From Actinoplanes italicus (GTDB lineage Bacteria; Actinomycetota; Actinomycetes; Mycobacteriales; Micromonosporaceae), in the NCBI RefSeq assembly GCF_003001815.1, contig NZ_PVMZ01000039.1, positions 1-64,000 of the forward strand: a stretch of 64,000 nucleotides of DNA, given 5' to 3'. The notes beneath the pieces are model-generated. The model saw only the letters and a list, made by a program, of their open reading frames with translations. It was not told where the DNA came from and ran no database searches. Below, piece by piece: positions 32,606 to 39,935 of the stretch. Every line of letters starts with the position of its first letter. Within the stretch, counting starts at the first letter, position 1. The position numbers and the translations under genes are program-made.

Positions 32606-34000
32606 ATGGTGTCGGGCGTGAGACTTCGCATCGTGGCAGTTCTCTGTTCCCTGCTGGTTACCCTCTCGCCAGCCGCGGCGGCCCGCGCCGCGGCCGACCC
32701 GCTGCTCGATCAGCTGGCCGCCGTTCCCGGACTCACCGTCGTCTCTGAGACCCAGGGCACCGGTTACCGGTTCTTCGTCATGACCTACCGGCAGCCGGCC
32801 GATCACCGGCACCCCCGGGCGGGCACCTTCGAGCAGCGGCTCACGCTGCTGCACCGGTCGGAGGCCGGTCCGGTGGTGCTCTACACCAACGGGTACGGCC
32901 TGGCCGCCAGCCCGCGCCCGACACAGACCGAGCCGACCGCGCTGCTGAACGCCAACCAGCTGTCGGTCGAGCACCGGTTCTTCACGCCGTCACGCCCGGC
33001 CGAGGCGGACTGGTCGGACCTGACGATCTGGCAGGAGGCGACCGACGAGCACCGGATCGTCAGCGCGTTCAAGAGCGTCTACGACGGGCGCTGGATCCAG
33101 ACCGGCGCGAGCAAGGGTGGCATGACCTCGGTCTACCACCGGCGCTTCTATCCGAACGACGTCGACGGCGTGGTCGCCTACGTCGCGCCGAACGACGTGG
33201 TGAACCCGGCCGACCGGGCCTACGACCGGTTCTTCGACACGGTCGGCACGGCCGAGTGCCGTACCGCCCTCGACGACGTGCAGGCCGAGGCGCTGCGCCG
33301 GCGGGACCGGCTGGTGCCCCGGGTGGCCGCCGACGCCGCCGCGCAGGGCCGGACGTTCGAGCGGACCATCGGCACCGCCGACCGGTCGTTCGAGATGACC
33401 GTGCTGGACGCGGTGTGGGCGTTCTGGCAGTACAGCCTCGAGGCCGACTGCGCGTCGGTTCCGGTGGCGGCGACCGCCACCGACGACGAGATCTACGGCT
33501 GGATCGACACCGTGGCCGGCTGGATGTTCTACACCGACCAGTCGCTGGAGTACTACTTCCCGTACTACTTCCAGGCCGCTTCGCAGCTGGGCTGGCCGAG
33601 CCTGAAGTTCGAGCACCTGCGCGGGCTGCGCGAGTACCCGGGGCTGTACACGGCCAACTCGTCGCTGCCGGCCGAGCTGCGTCGTCACCACAACCCGCTG
33701 CCGATGGTCGACGTCGACTTCTGGGTGCGTACGGCCTCGCAGCGGATGCTGTTCGTGTACGGCGAGAACGACCCGTGGGGCGCCGAGCAGTTCACGCCGA
33801 GCCGGCGTGACTCGGCCGTCTTCACCGCGCCGGGCGCCAACCACGGCGCGAACATCTCCCGGCTGAACCCGGCCGACAACGCCGCGGCCACGGCGATGCT
33901 GCGCCGCTGGGCGGACGTGCCGGCAGTGGCCACCCTGTCGGCGTCGGACGTGCCGCTCGACGACATGCTCACCGACCGCCGCCGCCTCGACCGCAAGTAG
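32606..34000 (+). CDS. Secreted S37-family peptidase (tripeptidyl aminopeptidase-like)
   Basis: A 464-residue exported serine peptidase. The N-terminus (LRIVAVLCSLLVTLSPAAAARAAA) is a signal peptide. The mature part reads as PS-10 peptidase: VVLYTNGYGL, SVEHRFF, the nucleophile serine in TGASKGGMTSVYHRRFYP (near residue 170), the acid in YGENDPWGAEQF and the histidine in PGANHGANISRL. S37 enzymes of streptomycetes remove tripeptides from secreted proproteins such as transglutaminase. ATG 32606 or GTG 32618 could be the start; the second gives a more usual signal peptide (MRLRIV). No propeptide-processing partner is adjacent. Confidence 0.92.
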   Translation: MVSGVRLRIVAVLCSLLVTLSPAAAARAAADPLLDQLAAVPGLTVVSETQGTGYRFFVMTYRQPADHRHPRAGTFEQRLTLLHRSEAGPVVLYTNGYGLAASPRPTQTEPTALLNANQLSVEHRFFTPSRPAEADWSDLTIWQEATDEHRIVSAFKSVYDGRWIQTGASKGGMTSVYHRRFYPNDVDGVVAYVAPNDVVNPADRAYDRFFDTVGTAECRTALDDVQAEALRRRDRLVPRVAADAAAQGRTFERTIGTADRSFEMTVLDAVWAFWQYSLEADCASVPVAATATDDEIYGWIDTVAGWMFYTDQSLEYYFPYYFQAASQLGWPSLKFEHLRGLREYPGLYTANSSLPAELRRHHNPLPMVDVDFWVRTASQRMLFVYGENDPWGAEQFTPSRRDSAVFTAPGANHGANISRLNPADNAAATAMLRRWADVPAVATLSASDVPLDDMLTDRRRLDRK

Positions 34001-34023
34001 ACGCGGAAAACTCCGCCGATCCG

Positions 34024-34063
34024 GTCCGGCCCACGATGACATCCTCTGCACCGTGGGCCGGAC
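34024..34063 (+). terminator. Hairpin terminator after the S37 peptidase
   Basis: GTCCGGCCCACG and CGTGGGCCGGAC form a perfect 12-bp stem with a 16-nt loop, 23 nt after the stop codon. It covers the GTG at 34053, which argues against starting the next gene there. Confidence 0.7.
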
Positions 34064-34079
34064 TGCCATCATCATGGGC

Positions 34080-34367
34080 ATGACTTCCGAGGAACACGCC
34101 GCCCGCGCGGCAGAGCTCGTCGCCGAAGCCGAGCGGCTCTACCAGATCTGCCTGGTCGACTATCAGACCAACATCAACGAGGACGACCATTCCGAGGAGC
34201 CGTACGTCCCCGGCGCCGACCTGGCGATGCTGACGGCCACGACCCAGCTCGCGCAGGTCCACGCCACGCTGGCGCTCGGCCGGGCGGGCCGCACGCCGAT
34301 CACGCCCCCTTACGAAAGCGTCGAACTCGGCTACGGCGACGACGCACCCACCTGGGACCGCCGGTGA
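34080..34367 (+). CDS. Hypothetical acidic protein
   Basis: A 95-residue soluble protein that begins MTSEEHAARAAELVAEAERL. The first half is helical and acidic (NINEDDHSEEPYVPGADLAMLTATTQLAQVHATLALG), and the C-terminal part is proline-rich and acidic (TPPYESVELGYGDDAPTWDRR). ATG 34074 would add two residues. It has no signal peptide or cysteine-rich site apart from one Cys (QICLVD). Its stop is 4 bp from the converging ssuB gene. Small proteins of this look are common next to unrelated genes in actinomycetes; I cannot assign a function. Confidence 0.65.
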   Translation: MTSEEHAARAAELVAEAERLYQICLVDYQTNINEDDHSEEPYVPGADLAMLTATTQLAQVHATLALGRAGRTPITPPYESVELGYGDDAPTWDRR

Positions 34368-34371
34368 TCGG

Positions 34372-35088
34372 TCAGCCGGCCGGCACACCCAGCCGGTCGA
34401 GCAGGTGACGGCGCAGACCACCGAACCCGGGATCGTCCTGGTGACGCGGCCTCGGCAGCGTCACCGGGACCTCCTCGGCGATCCGGCCGCCCTCCAGGAT
34501 CAGGGCACGGTCGGCGAGCAGCAGGGCCTCGTCGACGTCGTGGGTGACCAGCAGCGCGGCGAAGCCGTGCCGCTGCCGCAGCCGTTCCAGCAGCTGCTGC
34601 ATCCGTAGCCGGGTGAGCGCGTCCAGCGCGCCGAACGGCTCGTCGAGCAGCAGCAGCTCGGGCTCGCGGACCAGCGCACGGGCGACCGCGACACGCTGGG
34701 CCTGCCCGCCGGAGAGCTCGGCGGGCCAGGCGCCCCCGCGGTCGCCGAGGCCGACCTCGGTGAGCGCCCCGAGGGCCCGGGTGCGGGCGTCGGCGCCGGT
34801 CAGGCCGAGGGCCACGTTGTCGGCGACGCGTTTCCAGGGCAGCAGGCGGTGTTCCTGGAAGACGACGCCGTAGTGGTCGGGTACCTCGATCACGCCGGTC
34901 GCGTCCGGGTCGAGGCCGGCCAGGGCGCGCAGCAGCGTGCTCTTGCCGGAGCCGCTGCCGCCGAGCAGGGCGACCACCTCGCCCCGCCCGACGGTGAGGT
35001 CGGCGCCGTCCAGGACTTTCGTGTCGCCGAAGGCCCGGCGCAGGCCGGTGACCCGGACGGTCAGGTCGCTTGCAGGCCGCGTCGCCAC
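34372..35088 (-). CDS. ssuB: Sulfonate ABC transporter ATP-binding protein
   Basis: A 238-residue ABC importer ATPase of the nitrate/sulfonate/taurine class. It shows Walker A (LGGSGSGKSTLLRALAG), the Q-loop in YGVVFQEHRLLPWKRV (characteristic of the SsuB/TauB group), the signature (LSGGQAQRVAVARAL), Walker B (LLLLDEPFGALD) and the switch histidine (LLVTHDVDEALLLADR). GTG 35088 follows GGAGG at 8 nt and overlaps the permease gene by 28 bases. It is the last gene of the sulfonate operon. Confidence 0.94.
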   Translation of the reverse strand: MATRPASDLTVRVTGLRRAFGDTKVLDGADLTVGRGEVVALLGGSGSGKSTLLRALAGLDPDATGVIEVPDHYGVVFQEHRLLPWKRVADNVALGLTGADARTRALGALTEVGLGDRGGAWPAELSGGQAQRVAVARALVREPELLLLDEPFGALDALTRLRMQQLLERLRQRHGFAALLVTHDVDEALLLADRALILEGGRIAEEVPVTLPRPRHQDDPGFGGLRRHLLDRLGVPAG

Positions 35089-35879
35089 GCCAGTGTCCTC
35101 CGTTCCGCGATGCGGATCAGTGCGTCCGAGAGCAGCCCGAGCAGGGCGTAGACGAGCAGGCCGAAGACGACGACGTCGGTCTGGGCGAACTCGCGGGCCT
35201 CCATCATCAGGAAGCCGATGCCGGTCTGTGCGTTGACCTGCTCGCCGACGACCAGGCTGAGCCAGCCGGCGCCGATGGCCAGGCGCAGGCCGAGGAACAG
35301 CGACGGCAGCGCGCCGGGCAGCACCACGTGCCGCAGCCGCTGCCACTGGTTGAGCCCGCACGTCTTGGCGGCCTCGACGAGCCGCTGGTCGATGTCGCGG
35401 ATCCCGGCGTACGTGTTGAAGTAGAGCGGGAAGAAGCTGCCGAGCGCCACCAGGCTGATCTTGAGCTCCTCGCCGATGCCGACCCAGATGATCAGCAGCG
35501 GTACGAGGCCGAGGTGCGGCAGCATGCGGGCCATCTGCACGGGCGGGTCGATGGCGTTGTCACCGAGACGCAGCAACGCGGCCGTGGCGGCGAGCACCAC
35601 GGCCAGGCTGCCGCCGATGGCCAGGCCGATCAGCGCGCGGGTCAGCGAGTCGAGCAGGTGGGTCGTCAGCTCGCCCTCGGTGGCCAGCCGCCAGCCGGTC
35701 CGCGCGACGACGCTGGGGGCGGGCACCTTCTCCTCAGGAAGCACGCCCGTCCGGGCCGCGGCCTCCCACGTGACGACCAGGACCAGCGGGCTGATCAGCC
35801 GGTACCAGCGGCGAGGCCGGCGATTCCGGGCCGGCGCGCGGGCCGGAGAGACGGCAACCTCGTTCAGAAGAGTCGTCAC
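35061..35879 (-). CDS. ssuC: Sulfonate ABC transporter permease
   Basis: A 272-residue inner-membrane permease with about six helices and the EAA loop EAAKTCGLNQWQRLRHVVLPGALPSL near residue 170. The N-terminal 30 residues are arginine- and proline-rich and cytoplasmic. GTG 35879 forms GTGA with the stop of the binding-protein gene. The family moves aliphatic sulfonates (SsuC) or taurine (TauC); the adjoining SsuD-type monooxygenase favours sulfonates. Confidence 0.95.
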   Translation of the reverse strand: MTTLLNEVAVSPARAPARNRRPRRWYRLISPLVLVVTWEAAARTGVLPEEKVPAPSVVARTGWRLATEGELTTHLLDSLTRALIGLAIGGSLAVVLAATAALLRLGDNAIDPPVQMARMLPHLGLVPLLIIWVGIGEELKISLVALGSFFPLYFNTYAGIRDIDQRLVEAAKTCGLNQWQRLRHVVLPGALPSLFLGLRLAIGAGWLSLVVGEQVNAQTGIGFLMMEAREFAQTDVVVFGLLVYALLGLLSDALIRIAERRTLAWRRGLQAT

Positions 35880-36826
35880 AGGAACGCCTCGTTGAACGTC
35901 TCGTCGACGCGCTCCTTGATGTTCACCGAGCCGGGGATGAGCTCCAGCTTGGTGAACCCGTCGGCGATGGCCTGCAGCTCGTCGCCGATCGCCGGGGTGA
36001 TCGGCGCGAGCGGCTTGGCGCTGCGGGCGAGCGCCCGGGTGGTGGTGGGCTCGTCGATCTTCAGCTCGGGCGAGAGGATCTTCGCGCGTTCGGCGGCGTT
36101 GGCGATGCCCCAGTCGGTGGTGGCGCGGTACTTCTTGAGGAAGTCGCGAATGAGCTCGGCCTTGCCGGTCACCGCGTCCGGGGCGGCGAGGATGTATTCG
36201 CGGTTGTTGGCCAGTCCGGTGGCGTCGGCGAGGACCTGAACGCCCGGTTGTTCGGCGAGCGCGAAATACGGGTCCCAGATGATCCACGCGTCGACCTGGT
36301 CCGAGTCGAAGGCGGGCCGGCCCTCGGCGGGCTTCAGGTACTTCACATTGATGTCTTTGATGGTCAGTCCAGACTGTTCGAGCAGTTTCACGAGCAGCCA
36401 GTTGACGTTGGAGCCCTTGTTCAGAGCGACCGTTCTGCCCTTGAGGTCGGCGAACGTCTTGTAGCCCTTCGCCGCCTTGACCAGCACGGCCTCACCCTGC
36501 GGGACGGGCTCACTCGTACCGACGATCCTGAAATCGATCTTTCCGGCGGCCGCGAAGATCGGCGGCGCCTCACCGGTCTGACCGATGTCGATCGCGCCGG
36601 CCTTGAGGGCCTCGGTGAGCGCCGGGCCGCTCTCGAAGAGCGACCAGGTCGCGTCCGGCGCGTCACCGCGCGCCTTCGCCAGACTCAATCCGCCGAAGCG
36701 CTGATATCCGATGCGGAGCTTTCCGGCCTCGCCACCGGCGCTCGTGCCGGAATCCGAGTCCCCGCACCCGGCGAGAAACGCGGCGCCGAGCGAACCGATC
36801 AGAAGACTTCGACGAGAAGCAGGCAT
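35876..36826 (-). CDS. ssuA: Sulfonate-binding lipoprotein
   Basis: A 316-residue lipoprotein that delivers sulfonates to the SsuBC importer. The signal peptide ends in a lipobox (GAAFLAGCGDSDSG), so the mature protein is anchored through a cysteine near residue 21. The periplasmic-binding fold shows LRIGYQRFGGLSLAKARG, GAIDIGQTGEAPPIFAAAG, GRTVALNKGSNVNWLL and VDAWIIWDPYFALAEQ, all close to SsuA/TauA proteins. It is coupled to ssuC by GTGA and lies 14 bp after the flavin reductase gene. Confidence 0.95.
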   Translation of the reverse strand: MPASRRSLLIGSLGAAFLAGCGDSDSGTSAGGEAGKLRIGYQRFGGLSLAKARGDAPDATWSLFESGPALTEALKAGAIDIGQTGEAPPIFAAAGKIDFRIVGTSEPVPQGEAVLVKAAKGYKTFADLKGRTVALNKGSNVNWLLVKLLEQSGLTIKDINVKYLKPAEGRPAFDSDQVDAWIIWDPYFALAEQPGVQVLADATGLANNREYILAAPDAVTGKAELIRDFLKKYRATTDWGIANAAERAKILSPELKIDEPTTTRALARSAKPLAPITPAIGDELQAIADGFTKLELIPGSVNIKERVDETFNEAFL

Positions 36827-36840
36827 TGTTCAAAATCCTT

Positions 36841-37341
36841 TCAGCGGTACGGGGAGAGCCGCCCGAATCCGGAGCGGTGAAAGACCAGTGGCCCGGCGGC
36901 GGCGTCGGCGCCGTGTTCCACGGCGTGCAGTTGCAGCAGGACGATGGTGTGATCGCCGGCCTCGACCTCGCGGTAGATCGTGCAGTCGAACCGGGCGAGA
37001 CCGTCCTCGATGACGACCGCGCCGTTCTCGGTGACGTCGACGCCCACGTGGTCGAACCGGTGCTCGACCGGCCCGGCGAGCTGCCGGCACAACTCGCCGT
37101 GGTGCGCGGCCAGTACGGTCACCCCGAGGTGGTCGGCGCGACGCAGGTCGGGCCAGGTCTTGGAGCTGTTCGCGATCGACACCGACACCAGGGGCGGCTC
37201 GAGACTCACCGACGTGAACGAGCTGGCCGCCAGGCCGACCGACGCCCCGTCGACCAGCGCCGCCACGGCAACGACGCCACTGGGGAAGTCACCGAACGCC
37301 TGACGTAGGCGTACCGGATCAAGGTCTTGATTGGTCTTCAT
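36841..37341 (-). CDS. Flavin reductase, DIM6/NTAB type (partner of SsuD)
   Basis: A 166-residue flavin reductase that should provide FMNH2 to the alkanesulfonate monooxygenase encoded just upstream. It shows the family pattern LRQAFGDFPSGVVAVAAL, GLAASSFTSVSLEPPLVSVSIANSSKTWPDL, FDCTIYREVEAGDHTIVLLQLHAVE and a C-terminal PLVFHRSGFGRL. Its ATG overlaps the ssuD stop (ATGA, 37338-37341), which supports stoichiometric expression. It is also the only flavin reductase in the window that could, in principle, serve the two tryptophan halogenases, although those use FADH2. Confidence 0.92.
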   Translation of the reverse strand: MKTNQDLDPVRLRQAFGDFPSGVVAVAALVDGASVGLAASSFTSVSLEPPLVSVSIANSSKTWPDLRRADHLGVTVLAAHHGELCRQLAGPVEHRFDHVGVDVTENGAVVIEDGLARFDCTIYREVEAGDHTIVLLQLHAVEHGADAAAGPLVFHRSGFGRLSPYR

Positions 37342-38483
37342 CGCCCGGCGGCGGCGAACGGCACCCGGGCGTTGCGGTGACGCCGGGGCCGTTCGTCCTT
37401 CCACAGTCCGCGCTCGGCGAGGATCGGCAGCACACCCTCGCCGAACCAGTAGGCGCCCTCGAGATGCGGGTATGCGGAGAGGATGAACTCCTCGATGCCG
37501 AGGGCCGCGTACTCGGCGATCCGGTCGGCGACCTGCTCGTGGCTGCCGACCAGCGCGGTGCCGGCACCGCCGCGGACCAGGCCGACGCCGGCCCACAGGT
37601 TCGGGTAGATCTCCAGGCTGTCGCGGGAGCCGTTGTGCAGGGCGAGCATCCGCTTCTGCCCCTCCGACTCGCTGCGCCGCAGACCCTGCTGGACGGTCTC
37701 GACGGCCTCCGGCGGGATCCCGGCGAGCAGCCGGTCCGCTTCCGCCCACGCCTCGTCGGCGGTGTCGCGGGTGATGGTGTGCATCCGGATCCCGAACCGG
37801 ATGGTCCGGCCCTGCTCGGCGGCGAGCCCGCGGATCCACGCGATCTTCTTCGCCACCGCGTCCGGCGGCTCGCCCCAGGTGAGGTAGACGTCGGCGTGCT
37901 TCGCGGCGACCAGCCCGGCGGCCGGCGACGACCCGCCGAAGTAGATGTCCGGTACCGGGTCCGGGATCTGGCCGAGGGAGGCGGCGTCCACGGAGAGGTG
38001 CTCGCCGTGGAAGTCGACGGTCTCGCCGGCCCACAACCGGCGGACGATCTCCAGGAACTCGTCGCAGCGGCGGTAGCGGGCGTCCTTGTCCAGGTAGTCG
38101 CCGTACATCCGCTGCTCGTGGCTCTCGCCGCCGGTCACGACGTTGAGCAGCAGGCGGCCCTGGGACATGTTCTGGAAGGTGCCGGCCATCTGCGCGGCCA
38201 GGTACGGCGAGACGACGCCGGGCCGGAACGCGACGAGGAACTTCAGGCGGTCGGTGGTCTGGCTGAGCATCGCGGTGCTGAGCCAGGCGTCCTCGCACCA
38301 GGCGCCGGTCGGGGTGAGGGCGGCCGCGAAGCCGTTGTCCTCGGCGGCGCGGGCGACCTGGGTGAGGTAGGCGACGTCGGCGGGGCGGCCGGAGCTGCCG
38401 GGCGCGAGGCCGTGACCGCCGCCGACGACGTGCCGGCCGTCACCGCCGTTGGTCGGCAGGAACCAGTGGAACTGGAGGGACAT
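37338..38483 (-). CDS. ssuD: FMNH2-dependent alkanesulfonate monooxygenase
   Basis: A 381-residue bacterial-luciferase-fold monooxygenase that cleaves C1 or longer alkanesulfonates to aldehyde and sulfite. It starts with MSLQFHWFLPTNGGDGRH and has AALTPTGAWCEDAWLSTAML, KFLVAFRPGVVSPYLAAQMAGTFQNMSQGRLLLNVVTGG, FGGSSPAAGLVAAKHADVYLTWGEP and AYPHLEGAYWFGEGVLP. The catalytic cysteine found in SsuD enzymes matches AWCEDAW. GAAAGGGG precedes ATG 38483. First gene of the operon ssuD-reductase-ssuA-ssuC-ssuB, with a LysR gene upstream on the same strand. Confidence 0.95.
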   Translation of the reverse strand: MSLQFHWFLPTNGGDGRHVVGGGHGLAPGSSGRPADVAYLTQVARAAEDNGFAAALTPTGAWCEDAWLSTAMLSQTTDRLKFLVAFRPGVVSPYLAAQMAGTFQNMSQGRLLLNVVTGGESHEQRMYGDYLDKDARYRRCDEFLEIVRRLWAGETVDFHGEHLSVDAASLGQIPDPVPDIYFGGSSPAAGLVAAKHADVYLTWGEPPDAVAKKIAWIRGLAAEQGRTIRFGIRMHTITRDTADEAWAEADRLLAGIPPEAVETVQQGLRRSESEGQKRMLALHNGSRDSLEIYPNLWAGVGLVRGGAGTALVGSHEQVADRIAEYAALGIEEFILSAYPHLEGAYWFGEGVLPILAERGLWKDERPRRHRNARVPFAAAGR

Positions 38484-38504
38484 GAGGCCCCTTTCGGTGT
38501 AACC

Positions 38505-38530
38505 ATCTAATGCCTATAGGTTCGCTAGAT
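38505..38530 (-). promoter_or_regulatory. Candidate LysR/promoter region of the sulfonate operon
   Basis: ATCTA (38505-38509) and TAGAT (38526-38530) flank CCTATAGG (38513-38520), an 8-bp perfect palindrome, in an AT-richer stretch just before ssuD. The spacing is reminiscent of LysR-type sites (T-N11-A), but the exact operator cannot be fixed by eye. Confidence 0.4.
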
Positions 38531-38615
38531 TTAGAACCAAAGGCAAGGCATCGGCTGTACGGGCATGCCGAACGCCCCATCGGTTACGCCGAACGGGCCG
38601 CCCCCGTCCTTTTGG

Positions 38616-39512
38616 TCACGCCGAACGGGCCAGCCGCTGGATGATCTCCTCGAAGTCCGCGATCCCGGCCGGCACCCGGTCGTACCGACGGCGCAGCATC
38701 AGCATCATCACCCCCGGGACCTCCCCTGCCAGCGGCCGCGCGGTGATCACCCCGGCCGTCTCCAGAGGGTCGCCCAGGATGCTGTAGTCCGGCAGGATCG
38801 TCGGACCGGTACCGGTCGCCACCAGCGTCTTGCCCATCTCCGCGCCATCGGTGGAGAACGTCTCCGGGGGCGGCGCGTCCCCGAACAGCCGCTGCGCCAG
38901 CCGGTGCATCAGATAGCCCGGGCGCATCGCCACGAACGGCCGTTTCCGCAGGTCGTCCACACTGATCGCGTCCTGCGAGGCGAGCGGGTCGTCGGTGCGG
39001 CAGCAGACCGCCGGGACGCCGTGCAGCAGAACCGTCCGGTGCAGCGCCGCGGGGATGTCGTCACCCGGGAACGCGTTTATCAGCCCGACGTCGAGCCTGC
39101 CCTCCAGGAGGCTGTCCTGGATCTCGGCCTGCAGCAGGGTCGCCACGTCGACGGTGGTGCCCGGGTGGCCCGCGCCGAACTCGCGCACCGCCGGGACCAG
39201 CAGTTTCGAGGTGCCGGCGTTGACCGTGCCGACCCGGATCGTGCGACCGGCCCGCTCCTGGTCACCGGCGACGGCCTTGAGCTGTGCCACCCCGGCGAGA
39301 ATCTCGGCGACCAACGGCAGCAGGTCGCGTCCCTCCCGGCTGACCCGCGCGCCGGACCGGTGCCGCTCCAGCAGGGAGACGCCGAGCTCGCGCTCCAGCG
39401 AGCTGATCCCCTCGCTGAGCGCCGACTGGGACACGTGCAGTTGCTCCCCCGCCCGGCGGAGCGACCCGTGCCGGATCACCGCCATCAGGTACTCCAGCTG
39501 CTCGAACCGCAT
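38616..39512 (-). CDS. LysR-family regulator, probably of the sulfonate operon
   Basis: A 298-residue LysR regulator. The helix-turn-helix spans residues 1-60 (FEQLEYLMAVIRHGSLRRAGEQLHVSQSALSEGISSLERELGVSLLERH). The effector domain follows from about residue 90 (IRVGTVNAGTSKLLVPAVREF...LDVGLINAFPGDDIPA). ATG 39512 is the family start. It lies 132 bp upstream of ssuD on the same strand, so it may activate the operon in response to sulfur limitation, as Cbl or SsuR do. Just past its stop a short direct repeat (ACGCCGAACGGGCC) occurs twice. Confidence 0.92.
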   Translation of the reverse strand: MRFEQLEYLMAVIRHGSLRRAGEQLHVSQSALSEGISSLERELGVSLLERHRSGARVSREGRDLLPLVAEILAGVAQLKAVAGDQERAGRTIRVGTVNAGTSKLLVPAVREFGAGHPGTTVDVATLLQAEIQDSLLEGRLDVGLINAFPGDDIPAALHRTVLLHGVPAVCCRTDDPLASQDAISVDDLRKRPFVAMRPGYLMHRLAQRLFGDAPPPETFSTDGAEMGKTLVATGTGPTILPDYSILGDPLETAGVITARPLAGEVPGVMMLMLRRRYDRVPAGIADFEEIIQRLARSA

Positions 39513-39640
39513 CGCCCCCGGCACCCCCTCGCCCGCCGCGAGACTACGCGCCCGCCCGGCCCGGCTGCCGCTCACGGGCCCTGCACCCGCCCCGGCCCGG
39601 CTGTGACTCACCGGCCTCACACCTGCCCGGCACCCCTCAA

Positions 39641-39790
39641 CCGCAAGTCACCACACGAACCGCCTCCGCCGGCAACGTGGTGAACCACGCCCACCCGCGA
39701 ACCACAAGTCACCACACCAACCGGCCCGCCCGGCAACGTGGTGAACCACGCCCACCCGCGAACCACAAGTCACCACACGAACCGGCCCGG
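39641..39790. repeat. 61-bp tandem repeat with internal palindrome
   Basis: GGCAACGTGGTGAACCACGC occurs at 39671 and 39732 (61 bp apart), and AAGTCACCACACSAACC occurs three times (from about 39645, 39706 and 39767). Each unit holds CGTGGT-GA-ACCACG, a 6-bp inverted repeat. It lies in the 423-bp gap between the LysR and M4 protease genes; apart from this array and the terminators, I see nothing coding there. Confidence 0.85.
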
Positions 39791-39841
39791 CAGGGCGCCT
39801 GCCGTCCGCTGAGCCGAGCGGCCGCACGGCCGGGAGCCCTA

Positions 39842-39907
39842 CGCGCGCCTGACGAGGCGCGCGGATGCGAAGCGGGGTGGCGGCCACCGATGTGGCTGCC
39901 ACCCCGC
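39842..39907 (-). terminator. Two tandem hairpins after the M4 protease gene
   Basis: Nearest the gene, GCGGGGTGGCGGCCAC and GTGGCTGCCACCCCGC (39872-39907) pair over 16 bp with one mismatch around CGAT. Next, CGCGCGCCT and AGGCGCGCG (39842-39863) form a perfect 9-bp stem. They begin 29 nt after the protease stop codon. Confidence 0.75.
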
Positions 39908-39935
39908 CGGGTGCTACCTGGGTCAGAGGGTCAGG

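Noticed and set aside
34053..34082. GTG 34053 as start of the small hypothetical gene
   Set aside because: It lies inside the 3' arm of a 12-bp terminator stem of the preceding gene; ATG 34074 or 34080 is more plausible.
36841..37341. Flavin reductase as dedicated partner of the tryptophan halogenases
   Set aside because: It is embedded in and translationally coupled to the sulfonate operon, so SsuD is its natural partner; service to the halogenases remains only a possibility.
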